Shown one piece after another: positions 9,508-18,661 of a stretch of DNA of 64,000 nt. Position 1 is the stretch's first letter. Each line of letters opens with the position of its first letter. The notes below the pieces were generated by a model. That model was not told the origin of the DNA. It saw only the letters and a list, made by a program, of their open reading frames with translations, and searched no databases. The translations under genes were made by a program, and so were the position numbers. This DNA comes from Pseudomonadota bacterium. GTDB taxonomy: Bacteria; Pseudomonadota; Gammaproteobacteria; Acidiferrobacterales; Acidiferrobacteraceae. The stretch is from NCBI GenBank assembly GCA_021785035.1, contig JAJYGP010000071.1, positions 1 through 64,000 on the forward strand. Direction: 5' to 3'.

Positions 9508-12500
9508 CTACCGGGTGCCATCTCGCGGCTTAGGCGAAAACGCCACGTACAGCATGGGCCCGACAAAAAGCGAGGCCGCGACCGCCAGAACAAGCCCTCC
9601 CATCACTGCGGTCGCAAGCGGCTTCAAAAGATCCGTACCATGGCCTACGCCGATCGCCAAAGGCAAAAAACCCAAAACATCGGCGGCCATGGTCATAAGG
9701 ATGGGGCGTAAACGACGGCGGGCCGCGAGCTCGACCTCGAGGCGCCCCGGAATCGGGCGGTAATGACGGGCCTGGCCGAAGACCAATATGCCGTTATTGA
9801 CAACAATGGCAAACACCAAAAGGAGGCCCAGAAAAGACGTGCTATCAAGCGGGATGCCGCGAAGCCACAAGGCTACAAGCGCCCCAAAAGCACTCAAAGA
9901 GGTCGCAATTAACACGGCGAGCGCCGCGCGCTGCGTCCGCAGCTGATAACCCACCAAGACCAACAAAACAAGAAGCGCAAAAGCAAGCGTCAACTCCATT
10001 TGCGAAAAGCTTTTCGCCTGCTCCTTGTAGTACCCGCCAATGCTCGCGGTAATTCCGGGCGGAAGATGGGCCGTCGCTATAAGATGCCGAGCTGTCGCGG
10101 CCGCGACGCTTAACCCCATCGCCCGCTTCGGCCGTACCTGAATGTCGGCATAGGGCACGAGGTTTTGGTGGGTGATCACAGCCACCGAGGGGTTCATGTG
10201 CGCATGAGCAAAAGCCGAAAGAGGGGCGTACGCGCCGCCGGGTGCGTGCACGAAAAGATGCGGAAGGAGACGCCTCGTAACAGGCTCCGAGGATCGGAGG
10301 TTGACTGTAATCGGTAAGATTTGGGCGCCGCGCAAAAGAAAGCCAGCGGGCACGCCCCAGTAGCCGGCCTCGATCTGCTCACCCAATAGGGGCGGCGTCA
10401 GCCCGTTTTGGATGGCGCGGGTACGCGGAATAAAGGTGATCGCGGGGCCGGCCGAGGAGGTCGGAAAACTTACGTTGACGAACTTATGGCTCGATTGGAG
10501 AAGATCCTTCACCTTCTGCCCCCAAACCGCAAGGGTGCTCGCGCTGTGGCCAAAGAGATCAACATCGAGCGGCGAGTGGGCGCCCGACAGATTACCGAGC
10601 TGGGTCACGAGCAGCTGGTGGAGTTTCAGCATGGCAAGGCTGGGGTAGGCTTCGCGAAACATGACCCCTAGGTGATGAATGGTGGCGCGAGCCGAGGCCG
10701 TCGACTTTAGCGTAATGACAAGGTCGCCCTTATTCGGCGTGGCGCGTGGATTCCCGAGACTTTGGCCTACGACCACTGACACTGTTTTGACCGCCGGGTC
10801 GTGGGCCGCAATGGCGACCAATCCTCGGCCCACCCTGAGAGTATCGGAGGCCGAGCTCCCGACCGGGGTCCGGAACGGCACCGCAATCACGCCTTCGTTC
10901 CATGCTGGCAGAAAGGCCGTCGGCAAGACCCGAAAGAGGGCAAAGGCCGCCAAGAGCACAAGCCCGCTCGCCAGCACCGCAAAAAACGGACGCTTCAACG
11001 CGGTGCGGAGCGTGCGCGCGTAGCTTACGCGGGCGCGCCGCGCCAGCCGCCAGGATTTGGGCGTTGGTCGTCCGCGGCCCGCCAAAAAGGCCGCCAGCAA
11101 CGGTGTCACGGTCAAGGCCACGCCTTGCGAGACAATCAAGGCCGTGACCAGGGCGATGGCCATCTGGCGAAACAAAATGCCGGTGGTCCCGGACAGAAAA
11201 ATGAGCGGCACAAACACGAGGGCCGAGGTGGCGGTCGCAAAGGTCATCATGGGGAGGACCTCACCTGCGGCCACAAGGGCGCGACGACGCCGGTCCTCGG
11301 GAGTCCCCGAAGGCCGCGCATGCGTCGCCTGCTCAATCACGACGATGGCATGATCGACCAGCGCCCCGATCGCGGCGGTGATGCCGCCCAAGGTCATGAT
11401 GTTGAGGCCGAGATGAAGCAGGTGCAGGATGAGCAGGGTCCCGGCCAGAGACAGGGGCACGACGACCAAGGTCGCAAGGGCGGTATCGAATCGCCGCAGA
11501 AAGAGCAACAAAACCCCGAAGGTGATTAAGGTCCCCAAAACCAGGGCCACCCACACATCGTGGAGACTTGCTACGATCAAGCGTGACAGGTCGTAGTCGC
11601 GCACCAACCGAACCCCCGAAGGAAGGCCCGCGCGTAAAGCCGTGATCGCATGCGCCACGCCGGTCGCGACCTTTTCGACGTTCGCGTTGGCCTGGGCGGC
11701 AATATCGATCAGGAGGCTGTGATGATAATGAGCGACGGCCGAACCGCGCACCCGCGGCGGGGGACCTACGCCGATGCGGGCCAGATCGCCCAAGGGAATG
11801 GTGGCGCCGGTGGCGCCCCCCAGGGGTACGGCCAAGTGCTGCAGATCCGCTACGGTCGCCGGGCGCCCCGCCGCGGTCAAGAGGAAGCTGCTATGAAAAG
11901 CCGCCATCACGCCGCCAAAATAAGGTCCTTGGTGGGTCTTTAAAAGATTCGCGATGCGCGCAAGTCCCAGGTGGGTCGCGATAAGACGTCTGAGCGAGAG
12001 AGCCACATGGACCTGCGGCCAACCGCGGCCGATCGAGGCCACCGTGTAGACTCCGGGCACATCGAGAAGGCGGGGCTTGATGGTGAAGGCGTAGGCCGGC
12101 AAAAGATCGCTGCTCGTCTGGTTTTGCGAGACCAGGGCATACTCCGCAAATGGGTAGATGTTCGGCATCATAAGGCGCACGGTCATATGCGCGCCCGGCG
12201 GCAAGGCCACTTGGCCTAAGCGCGCCTCAAGCCATAAATACGCCTCGTTGGGACTAAGGGCGCTATTAAAAAACACATGGATCTTGCTAAGCCCATTACT
12301 CGTAGTCGAACGCACCAGCGTCACGTTCGGGACCCCTTTCGCTGCCTGCTCCAAGGGTTCGGTCACACGCACCAACATCACGTGGACCGGGAGGTAGCCG
12401 TCACTCACCAATACCGACACGCGCGGGAAGTTGACGTCGGGGAATACGCTTCGGGGAAGCGAGCGGAAGGCGACGAGACCCGCCGCCAGAACGAGCAGCG

Positions 12501-12555
12501 CCACCAAAAGCGTCGTAAAGCGGTTCTCCCAGAGAGCTGTGAGGTAAACCTTCAC
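9508..12555 (-). CDS. RND efflux permease, heavy-metal-efflux-like
   Basis: A 1015-residue inner-membrane RND transporter with the usual layout: a first membrane helix at residues 12-32, a large periplasmic loop, a membrane cluster, then a second half of the same pattern. The TM4 region reads IGALVDHAIVVIEQ. The single Asp followed by a non-acidic residue is closer to CusA/CzcA permeases than to AcrB, which has two Asp. The GTG start overlaps the stop of the adaptor gene (GTGA). With the adaptor and outer-membrane genes upstream it forms a complete tripartite pump driven by proton influx. Substrate is unknown; metal ions are a guess from the TM4 motif. The periplasmic loops look basic. Confidence 0.9.
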   Translation of the reverse strand: MKVYLTALWENRFTTLLVALLVLAAGLVAFRSLPRSVFPDVNFPRVSVLVSDGYLPVHVMLVRVTEPLEQAAKGVPNVTLVRSTTSNGLSKIHVFFNSALSPNEAYLWLEARLGQVALPPGAHMTVRLMMPNIYPFAEYALVSQNQTSSDLLPAYAFTIKPRLLDVPGVYTVASIGRGWPQVHVALSLRRLIATHLGLARIANLLKTHQGPYFGGVMAAFHSSFLLTAAGRPATVADLQHLAVPLGGATGATIPLGDLARIGVGPPPRVRGSAVAHYHHSLLIDIAAQANANVEKVATGVAHAITALRAGLPSGVRLVRDYDLSRLIVASLHDVWVALVLGTLITFGVLLLFLRRFDTALATLVVVPLSLAGTLLILHLLHLGLNIMTLGGITAAIGALVDHAIVVIEQATHARPSGTPEDRRRRALVAAGEVLPMMTFATATSALVFVPLIFLSGTTGILFRQMAIALVTALIVSQGVALTVTPLLAAFLAGRGRPTPKSWRLARRARVSYARTLRTALKRPFFAVLASGLVLLAAFALFRVLPTAFLPAWNEGVIAVPFRTPVGSSASDTLRVGRGLVAIAAHDPAVKTVSVVVGQSLGNPRATPNKGDLVITLKSTASARATIHHLGVMFREAYPSLAMLKLHQLLVTQLGNLSGAHSPLDVDLFGHSASTLAVWGQKVKDLLQSSHKFVNVSFPTSSAGPAITFIPRTRAIQNGLTPPLLGEQIEAGYWGVPAGFLLRGAQILPITVNLRSSEPVTRRLLPHLFVHAPGGAYAPLSAFAHAHMNPSVAVITHQNLVPYADIQVRPKRAMGLSVAAATARHLIATAHLPPGITASIGGYYKEQAKSFSQMELTLAFALLVLLVLVGYQLRTQRAALAVLIATSLSAFGALVALWLRGIPLDSTSFLGLLLVFAIVVNNGILVFGQARHYRPIPGRLEVELAARRRLRPILMTMAADVLGFLPLAIGVGHGTDLLKPLATAVMGGLVLAVAASLFVGPMLYVAFSPKPRDGTR

Positions 12556-13517
12556 CGCACCACCCGAACCGCGGTGCCGGCACGCAGGCGCGATACATGA
12601 GAATCGATCACCAGCGTGCCCGGCGTAAAGCGCGTCTTAATAAAGACCCGATGCACGCCGAGATGCGCGACCTGAACCGTGACAGGGTCAGCATGTCCGG
12701 CCTTCAGGAGATAGATGCGGGCGTGGGCGTGGCGAATAACCAAGGCGTGGCGGGGTACGGACAGGGTCTGTACGCGATGGCCGAACAAGACGAGGCGTAT
12801 GACCTCTCCCGGACGCAGATCGCTTTTAATGCCGCGCACATAGGCGCGCACAAGCCCCAAGCGATCGACCCGTTCCGCCAAGGCGTAGACGCGGCCATCC
12901 TCGGTCGCCGGCTGTCCGGCTATCCCGACGCGCGCGCCCACGAAGAGGCGCTTGGTATCGCGCACGGTCAAGGCCGCGGTTTCATAGAGATGGCCGTTGC
13001 CGGCTAGGGCCGCTACATCCGTTCCCCGAATCAACCAAGCGCCGGGTGCCGCGCGATAGCGAACAGTTCCGGCAAAGGGGGCGCGGACGACGCCGCGCGC
13101 CAGCCGCCGCGCAGCCGCCAAAAAGGCCGCGTTGTCGGCCTTCCATGTGGCCTTCAAGGCCTGGGCTTGGGCGGCGGTAATCAGACCCTGATGCGCCAAA
13201 ACCTCTCCTTGTTGATAGGCCGTGCGGGCCGCCTGTACGCGCGCGCTAAAGGCCCGAACCGTGCCAGCGAGGCTCGTTGGCAAAAGACGCGCGATCACAG
13301 CCCCGGTCGAGACACGACTCCCGGGAGCCACCACATACGGGCCCATCAACGCGTCGTAGGGGGCCTGCACGACCGTTTGGTCGGGGCCGTGAGCCCGGCC
13401 AAAGGCCGTGATCGTAGGCCGATAGGAGGTCAATTGCGCCTGCGTTGCATGGACCAAGAGCGGATGGGCGCAGGCCACACCCGACACCGCGAGAAACCCC
13501 CACACGCTGCCCTTCAT
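12552..13517 (-). CDS. RND efflux periplasmic adaptor (membrane fusion protein)
   Basis: A 321-residue adaptor with an N-terminal export signal (MKGSVWGFLAVSGVACAHP). It then has a short lipoyl/hairpin region: YVVAPGSRVSTGAVIARL and VVRAPFAGTVRYRAAPGAW, the two lipoyl half-motifs flanking a helical hairpin. Beta-barrel and membrane-proximal regions follow (VPRHALVIR, then a C-terminal block ending TAVRVVR). The ATG at 13517 overlaps the stop of the upstream OMF gene (ATGA); a start 18 bases earlier is less likely. Adaptors bridge the RND permease and the TolC-like channel. It is rather short, with a compact hairpin, as in some metal-efflux systems. Confidence 0.88.
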   Translation of the reverse strand: MKGSVWGFLAVSGVACAHPLLVHATQAQLTSYRPTITAFGRAHGPDQTVVQAPYDALMGPYVVAPGSRVSTGAVIARLLPTSLAGTVRAFSARVQAARTAYQQGEVLAHQGLITAAQAQALKATWKADNAAFLAAARRLARGVVRAPFAGTVRYRAAPGAWLIRGTDVAALAGNGHLYETAALTVRDTKRLFVGARVGIAGQPATEDGRVYALAERVDRLGLVRAYVRGIKSDLRPGEVIRLVLFGHRVQTLSVPRHALVIRHAHARIYLLKAGHADPVTVQVAHLGVHRVFIKTRFTPGTLVIDSHVSRLRAGTAVRVVR

Positions 13518-14866
13518 GAGCGCCCGCCCGACCACGGTGTCGCGGTTGCGGTTTGGAGAGCAATGGCGGCGGAGGCCTGGGACAAGCGCAAAGCGGTCAA
13601 TTGAAGACGCACCGTAAGAAGCTCCTTCATCAAGGTGAGATAAGGGAAGAGGCCAAGGGCGCCCGCCTTGTAAGATACGACCGCCGCATGGGCAAGCCTG
13701 CCGAGGTCTCGCCGGCGACCGCGCAAGTCTCGGATTTCGCGACCAAGGCTCTGATCGCGGGCCCGCAGTTGATAGATTTGTGCCCGCGCCGCAGCGAGCC
13801 GTGCGACATAACCCTTAAAGAGGGCGCGACGGCGCGCCCGAGCGACCGCCACCGCTCCGCGATTGCCGTTGAAAATGGGGAGCACGAGACTTAACTGGAT
13901 GCCGGCCTGACTGACGCCCGAGGTATTCCGGGCCCCTGCGAAACCGACACTCAAACGCGGATACTGATCGAGCACGGCCCGCAAAAGGGCATGATCGGCG
14001 CTGTGGTAGGCGGCCACCAGAGCGACCAAATCCAGGCGCCTATGCAAAGCCGTTTGAAAAAGCGTTTGGGCTGATGCCTTCGGCAATACCGCGGCCGAAG
14101 GGCGCGCGATCGCGAACCGTGCCCCCGGCGGCAAGCCCAACTGCTGATTTAAGCTGAGCCTGGCGCTTTGCACAGAACGCTGCAAGAGCGCGGTCTTAAG
14201 GCGTAGGGCGTCCAGCGCAGTCTCCCAGGCCAGCGCCTTGGGCGCGGCAATGAGGCGGCGGTGCGCATCGATTTCTAAAAACCTCACGCGTCGTCCCCAA
14301 AGAGTCGCGGCTCGGCGTGCGGTTTGCCGCTCCTGATCGAGCCAATAGAGGCGACGGGCCGTTAAGCGGGCGTCATTGGCCGCGACCCACTCGCGCCACG
14401 CGATTTCGTAATCGATAGCCGCGGCGTGCTCCTTGGCGAGTCGGATATCGGTCTTGCGGGTCAAAAGCCGCGAGAGGTCCCATAAAAACCCGTCCGTGAG
14501 CGAGGCGCTTCGTCCCCTGGACCCCGCGCCATAAGGCCTAAGAACGCTGAATTGAACCACCGGGTCAGGCAAAAGTCCGGCCGCGAACACCTGGGCACGC
14601 GCGATGCGGGCCCGGGCGCGTAACGCCTTCAGCTGGGGATTGGCCAGCACCGCGATGACGCCGAGCTCTTTTCCAGTGAGAGGTTTACGAAAATTGAGCG
14701 TAAGCGGCGGCATGCCCGGTACCCGCAGGCTGCGGGCCGCCTGGGCGAGCGCCTTTTGGGTCGGGGCCGCCAAATCCGCGAGCGCCGGACCGCGTAAAGG
14801 TTTCGCCTCGTAACTGGCGCATCCGGCCAGCGCCAAAAGCGTCACGGCGACCCCGACGAGACGCAT
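13514..14866 (-). CDS. TolC-family outer membrane efflux lipoprotein
   Basis: A 450-residue outer membrane factor. The N terminus is a lipoprotein signal with lipobox LAGC (Cys at residue 16 of MRLVGVAVTLLALAGCAS). Two repeats of long alpha-helical, Ala/Arg-rich segments follow, typical of the TolC/OEP fold that forms a trans-periplasmic channel. SVGFAGARNTSGVSQAGIQL and LVLPIFNGNRG in the second half are OEP signature-like blocks. It is first in the order OMF-adaptor-permease, all overlapping by about 4 bases, so the three are translated as one operon. It begins 3 bases after the end of the yrfG-like gene. Confidence 0.9.
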   Translation of the reverse strand: MRLVGVAVTLLALAGCASYEAKPLRGPALADLAAPTQKALAQAARSLRVPGMPPLTLNFRKPLTGKELGVIAVLANPQLKALRARARIARAQVFAAGLLPDPVVQFSVLRPYGAGSRGRSASLTDGFLWDLSRLLTRKTDIRLAKEHAAAIDYEIAWREWVAANDARLTARRLYWLDQERQTARRAATLWGRRVRFLEIDAHRRLIAAPKALAWETALDALRLKTALLQRSVQSARLSLNQQLGLPPGARFAIARPSAAVLPKASAQTLFQTALHRRLDLVALVAAYHSADHALLRAVLDQYPRLSVGFAGARNTSGVSQAGIQLSLVLPIFNGNRGAVAVARARRRALFKGYVARLAAARAQIYQLRARDQSLGREIRDLRGRRRDLGRLAHAAVVSYKAGALGLFPYLTLMKELLTVRLQLTALRLSQASAAIALQTATATPWSGGRS

Positions 14867-14868
14867 CC

Positions 14869-15525
14869 CTAGCCAACCGGCAACAGCGAACGAAACGAGT
14901 CGACGGCTGAAAACTCGGCGCAGTCTTTATCCGGCCCGCGTAGATCCGGCTTACGCACAGCCAGGAGATGGCGAATACCGTAGTCGCGCGCACAGCGCAA
15001 AACGGGCAAGCTGTCGTCGATCAAGAGAGTGGATGCGGGGTCGAACGGCTCCAAGGCCTGCAGTTGGCCCCAAAACGGGGCGTGCTCTTTAGCCAAGCCG
15101 AGATCATGGGCGCACACGACGGCGTCCATATACCTATCTATTCGGGTCTTTCGAAACTTCAGGCTGACCGTCTTCCCGTGGGCGTTCGTCACGAGGACTA
15201 GGCGCTTGCCGGCCGCACGCATCGCCTGCAGGAACTCTTCGACGTAGGGGCGAATGCTGATTCTGTTGGCCACTTCCTCTTTGAGTTGGGCGATATCAAG
15301 CGCGAGCTCGTCGCTCCAGTAGTCGACGCTGTACCAGTTCAGGGTGCCCTGGGCACGCTCGAAGCGTCGGGACAGAAGGGCCTTGGCCTCACTGACAGGA
15401 AGGCCATTGCATTCCGCATAGCGGAGCGGGACGTGCTCTTGCCAAAAATGGTTATCGAAATGTAGATCGAGCAACGTGCCGTCCATGTCCAGGAACGTAG
15501 TTTCTACCGAATTCCAGTCGATCAT
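14869..15525 (-). CDS. yrfG: HAD-family GMP/IMP nucleotidase
   Basis: A 218-residue haloacid dehalogenase-type phosphatase. Motif I is FLDMDGTLLDL with the nucleophile Asp13 and acid Asp15. Motif II is LVLVTNAHG (about residue 110), and motif IV is LLIDDSLPVL (about residue 177). The arrangement and length match YrfG, the E. coli phosphatase of GMP and IMP. The N-terminal block DLHFDNHFWQEHVPLRYAE is typical of this subgroup. The next gene on the strand, the OMF, begins 3 bases downstream, but a functional link with the efflux pump is not evident. Cytoplasmic. Confidence 0.88.
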   Translation of the reverse strand: MIDWNSVETTFLDMDGTLLDLHFDNHFWQEHVPLRYAECNGLPVSEAKALLSRRFERAQGTLNWYSVDYWSDELALDIAQLKEEVANRISIRPYVEEFLQAMRAAGKRLVLVTNAHGKTVSLKFRKTRIDRYMDAVVCAHDLGLAKEHAPFWGQLQALEPFDPASTLLIDDSLPVLRCARDYGIRHLLAVRKPDLRGPDKDCAEFSAVDSFRSLLPVG

Positions 15526-15607
15526 GGCGCGCCCTCAAAGCGTCATTATAGGGAGGAAGGGCGGATGAGGCTAGCGGACGAAACAGACCGCGTGCTAGTC
15601 TCGTTTT

Positions 15608-16045
15608 GTGTCCGAACCGGAAAACTGTCCCCTCTGCCAGCTTGCGCCGACCAGCCTATTGTGGTCGGACGCCTATTGCTTGGTCATTCCGGCGCAGATC
15701 CCCGGAATAGGGGACTTTTGCCGGGTGGTTTGGCGGGCGCACGTCCGCGAGATCACAGACCTCGTGGATGCTGATCGCCATCGGCTGCTCAATGTGGTGA
15801 TGGGGGTGGAGGAGGTATTACGGGACCTCTTAAGACCGGTAAAAATGAACGTGGCGTCGCTTGGGAACCAAGTCCCTCACCTTCACTGGCACGTCATTCC
15901 ACGGTTTCAGGACGACCCCTTTTTCCCCGATAGCGTATGGGCCGCCGAACGCCGTCCACCAGGCGTGCGTCAGGCCCTCTCCGAGGACGTCTTGCGCACC
16001 GCCCTGGAAAAGAGACTGAGCAGCGTGACGAAAACGCCTCTATAA
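15608..16045 (+). CDS. HIT-family nucleotide hydrolase/transferase
   Basis: A 145-residue HIT protein with the histidine triad HLHWHV (H91, H93, H95), the catalytic motif for hydrolysis of nucleoside phosphoramidates or dinucleoside polyphosphates. The N terminus has a Cys pair (CPLC) that could bind zinc, as in some HIT proteins. The start is GTG at 15608; no better ATG exists nearby. It is divergent from yrfG and followed 36 bases downstream by the FGGY kinase. Substrate unknown. Confidence 0.9.
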   Translation: MSEPENCPLCQLAPTSLLWSDAYCLVIPAQIPGIGDFCRVVWRAHVREITDLVDADRHRLLNVVMGVEEVLRDLLRPVKMNVASLGNQVPHLHWHVIPRFQDDPFFPDSVWAAERRPPGVRQALSEDVLRTALEKRLSSVTKTPL

Positions 16046-16081
16046 TCTCGACAAGGCCCGAAGATGGCCAGGGAGGGAACC

Positions 16082-17518
16082 ATGAGCGAGCCGCTGTATT
16101 TGGCCTTAGACCAGGGGGGACATGCGACCCGCGCGACCATCTTTGACGAACAAGGGATCGCGGTCGCCCGCAGCCAAGTCGCGGTAGGCCACCAAAGCCA
16201 CGCGCCCGATATCCTAGAACAAAGCCCGGAGGAGGTCGTAGGGTCGCTCGGCCGAGCCATAGAAGGGGTCTTGCGGATCTTGGGGACCGCGACCGCGCTT
16301 AATATCGTGAGCGCGGGGCTCGCAACCCAAAGGGCGAGCCTCGTCTGTTGGGATAGCCGCACAGGACAAGCGCTATCGCCGGTGCTGAGCTGGCAAGACC
16401 GACGCGCAAGCCCGTTTATAGCGGACTATGCCTCGCAGGCGTTCACCATCCGCGAACGGACCGGACTCATGTTGTCCCCCCATTACGGGGCGCTCAAGAT
16501 GCGTTGGTGCCTTGAGCACCTCCCGGCGGTGCGCGCGGCGGCCAAGGCCGGCCACCTCATTATGGGGCCCTTGGCCAGCTTTCTCGCGTTTCGTTCCGTG
16601 GTACCGCAGCCTTTGGTCGCCGACCCCGCCAACGCCGCACGTACACTACTCTGGGGTTGGCGACGCAAAGACTGGGACCCCGAGCTTTTGCGGCTATTTG
16701 GTATTTCGGAGCAGACCTTGCCGACCTGCACCCCCAGCCGCTATCCCTTTGGTGGACTAAGAGCCGGCGGCGCCCAGGTCCCGCTCACCGTCATGATGGG
16801 CGATCAAGGGGCGGCCCTTTTTAGCGAGGGGACTCCGCACTCGGATACGATCTACATCAATATGGGGACCGGGGCCTTTCTGCAACGGCCGATCGCTCAT
16901 GCGACAGTCGATTGGGGGCCGCTGCTTTGGAGCATAGCCCTTCAGGACGGTCATGACAGCCTACACGTCCTGGAGGGGGCAATTAATGGCGCGGGCGCGG
17001 CCCTGGCTTGGGGGAGCGAGGCTTTGCCTTACCGCGATCTGGCTCGGCACTGTGAATCGCTTTTGGAAGGCCACGATTCGCGTCCGCTGTTTTTAAACAC
17101 CATAGCGGGCCTTGGGTCTCCCTACTGGCGCCCAGACTTGGCGCCGCGCTTCGAGGGCGAGGGGACTACGGCTGCGAAGGCGGCAGCCATTATTGAGAGC
17201 GTCGTCTTTCTCGTGAACGAAAACATCCGCGCGATACAGGCCCAAACCGGTCCGTGCGCGGGACTTGTCGTCACGGGCGGCATGAGCGCCTGTGACGGGG
17301 TGTGCCAAGCGCTCGCCAACCTAAGCGGTCTTAGCGTACGTCGTCCCGGCGAACACGAGGCGACTTCGAGGGGACTGGCCTTCCTGGTGGCCGGGGCGCC
17401 TGCAAAATGGCCCAAAAGTTCGGGCGAAAGAACGTTCGGGCCAGCCACAGACGAGGCGCAAAACGACCGCTACCAGAGATGGTGCGCGCTCATGCCCTCA
17501 TGGCACCGAGAGAATTAA
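16082..17518 (+). CDS. FGGY-family carbohydrate kinase, divergent glycerol-kinase-like
   Basis: A 478-residue two-domain sugar kinase. The phosphate loop is ALDQGGHATRATIF at the N terminus. The probable catalytic base is Asp241 in MMGDQGAALF, and INMGTGAFLQ and VTGGMSACDGVCQALA follow. The ATG at 16082 is chosen because GGGAGGGAACC just before it is a good ribosome site. Glycerol kinases have Arg-Glu, Trp and Tyr contacts to glycerol. Here the Arg is kept (R84) but Glu is Ala (A85), Trp is kept (W104), and the Tyr position appears to be His (H134). It is therefore like GlpK but may use another polyol. It faces a GlpD-like gene and overlaps it by 21 bases. Confidence 0.85.
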   Translation: MSEPLYLALDQGGHATRATIFDEQGIAVARSQVAVGHQSHAPDILEQSPEEVVGSLGRAIEGVLRILGTATALNIVSAGLATQRASLVCWDSRTGQALSPVLSWQDRRASPFIADYASQAFTIRERTGLMLSPHYGALKMRWCLEHLPAVRAAAKAGHLIMGPLASFLAFRSVVPQPLVADPANAARTLLWGWRRKDWDPELLRLFGISEQTLPTCTPSRYPFGGLRAGGAQVPLTVMMGDQGAALFSEGTPHSDTIYINMGTGAFLQRPIAHATVDWGPLLWSIALQDGHDSLHVLEGAINGAGAALAWGSEALPYRDLARHCESLLEGHDSRPLFLNTIAGLGSPYWRPDLAPRFEGEGTTAAKAAAIIESVVFLVNENIRAIQAQTGPCAGLVVTGGMSACDGVCQALANLSGLSVRRPGEHEATSRGLAFLVAGAPAKWPKSSGERTFGPATDEAQNDRYQRWCALMPSWHREN

Positions 17519-18661
17519 GCGGCGGGTGTCGCCGCGGGCGGCGCGTTCCGGCAAAACGCCCTTGAAACGCCCCATGACCTCATCTGCGGTATGCCGGTAA
17601 GCGGTCAGCTTGCCGCCAAAAATGCTGATGAGACGGGGCACGGGTCCGTCTGCCAAAAGCACGGCCTCGCGCGCCCGGGCGCTGAATCCTTGCGGGGTTC
17701 TCGGAAGCACCCTGAGCCCCGCGAAACTGTCTTCCACGGTCGGCGATAGATCCGGGAAATAGCTGGTCAGCACCTCCTGCAGGTAGGCGATCTCGTCCCG
17801 GGTCGCCGCCGAGAACGCCGGGTCGCCGACGTAGGCGGTCTCGGTCGTGCCGGTCAGTATGCGGCCGCGCCAGGGCATTACGAAAACGGCTCGGCCATCG
17901 CGTGGGGCTTCTGTATAGTAGAGTCCTTCGTGGAGGGTACCGGGGGTGATAATGTGGGCCCCTTGGACGAGATCGTGACGGAGTCGCGGTGGACCCGGCA
18001 AGATTCGACTCAGGACCTGTCCTACCCAGGGACCGGTCGCATTCACGAGCGCCTGGGCCGAACAAGACGTCACCGATCCCGCGCTCACGAAGCGAACCTC
18101 GTAGCGTGGACCCACGCGCTCAGCACCAATAAACCGCGCCCCGATGCGTATCTCGGCACCGAACTCCTGGGCCGAACGGGCCACAGCGCGGGTGAGCGCT
18201 GCATCGTCAGTCTGAGCATCGTAGTAACGAAACACGGCTTTGAGCCCTGCCGTCTTTAGCCCATCGAGCTTATCCCAGTCACGGGGCGCCAAGCGCTGAA
18301 ATCCGCCGTGGGGGCCATGGGCTAGGGCCCGGTACAAGAGGAGGCCGGCCGCGATGCGCGCGGGACTTCGTCGCGAATGGGCGTACACCGGGATGTAGAA
18401 GGCCTTGCGCTCGACCAGGGGGGCTGCGATCTTCAGCAAGGTCTCGCGCTCACGCAAAGACTCACGCACGAGACCAAACTGTCGGGACTCGAGGTAGCGC
18501 AGGCCTCCATGAATCAGTTTCGAGGATCGGCTCGAGGTGCCGGCGGCAAGGTCCTCCTGCTCAAGAAGCAAGGTGCTGTATCCCCGCACCGCCGCGGCCT
18601 GGGCCACGCCGACCCCCTGAATGCCGCCTCCGATCACGACCACATCAAAACGCGCGCTCAC
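17498..18661 (-). CDS. glpD: FAD-dependent glycerol-3-phosphate dehydrogenase, C-terminally short
   Basis: A 387-residue FAD oxidoreductase of the DAO/GlpD family. The FAD-binding motif VVIGGGIQGVGVAQAAA is at residues 8-24, followed by the GlpD block SSRSSKLIHGGLRYLE. The end reads ISIFGGKLTAYRHTADEVMG, which is where the catalytic domain of GlpD finishes. The C-terminal helical domain of about 110 residues found in E. coli GlpD is absent. It is downstream of the phosphodiesterase gene and overlaps it by 4 bases (ATGA). The likely reaction is glycerol 3-phosphate to dihydroxyacetone phosphate, with electrons to quinone, but the short form may differ. Confidence 0.85.
   Translation of the reverse strand: MSARFDVVVIGGGIQGVGVAQAAAVRGYSTLLLEQEDLAAGTSSRSSKLIHGGLRYLESRQFGLVRESLRERETLLKIAAPLVERKAFYIPVYAHSRRSPARIAAGLLLYRALAHGPHGGFQRLAPRDWDKLDGLKTAGLKAVFRYYDAQTDDAALTRAVARSAQEFGAEIRIGARFIGAERVGPRYEVRFVSAGSVTSCSAQALVNATGPWVGQVLSRILPGPPRLRHDLVQGAHIITPGTLHEGLYYTEAPRDGRAVFVMPWRGRILTGTTETAYVGDPAFSAATRDEIAYLQEVLTSYFPDLSPTVEDSFAGLRVLPRTPQGFSARAREAVLLADGPVPRLISIFGGKLTAYRHTADEVMGRFKGVLPERAARGDTRRLILSVP

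Noticed and set aside
8735-9763. 342-codon plus-strand frame across the hipBA locus
   Set aside because: Antisense to recognisable HipA/HipB pieces; its own product shows no family and runs into the RND gene.
10801-11529. 242-codon plus-strand frame inside the RND permease
   Set aside because: Antisense shadow, Gly/Gln/Arg-rich low-complexity product, no start signal.
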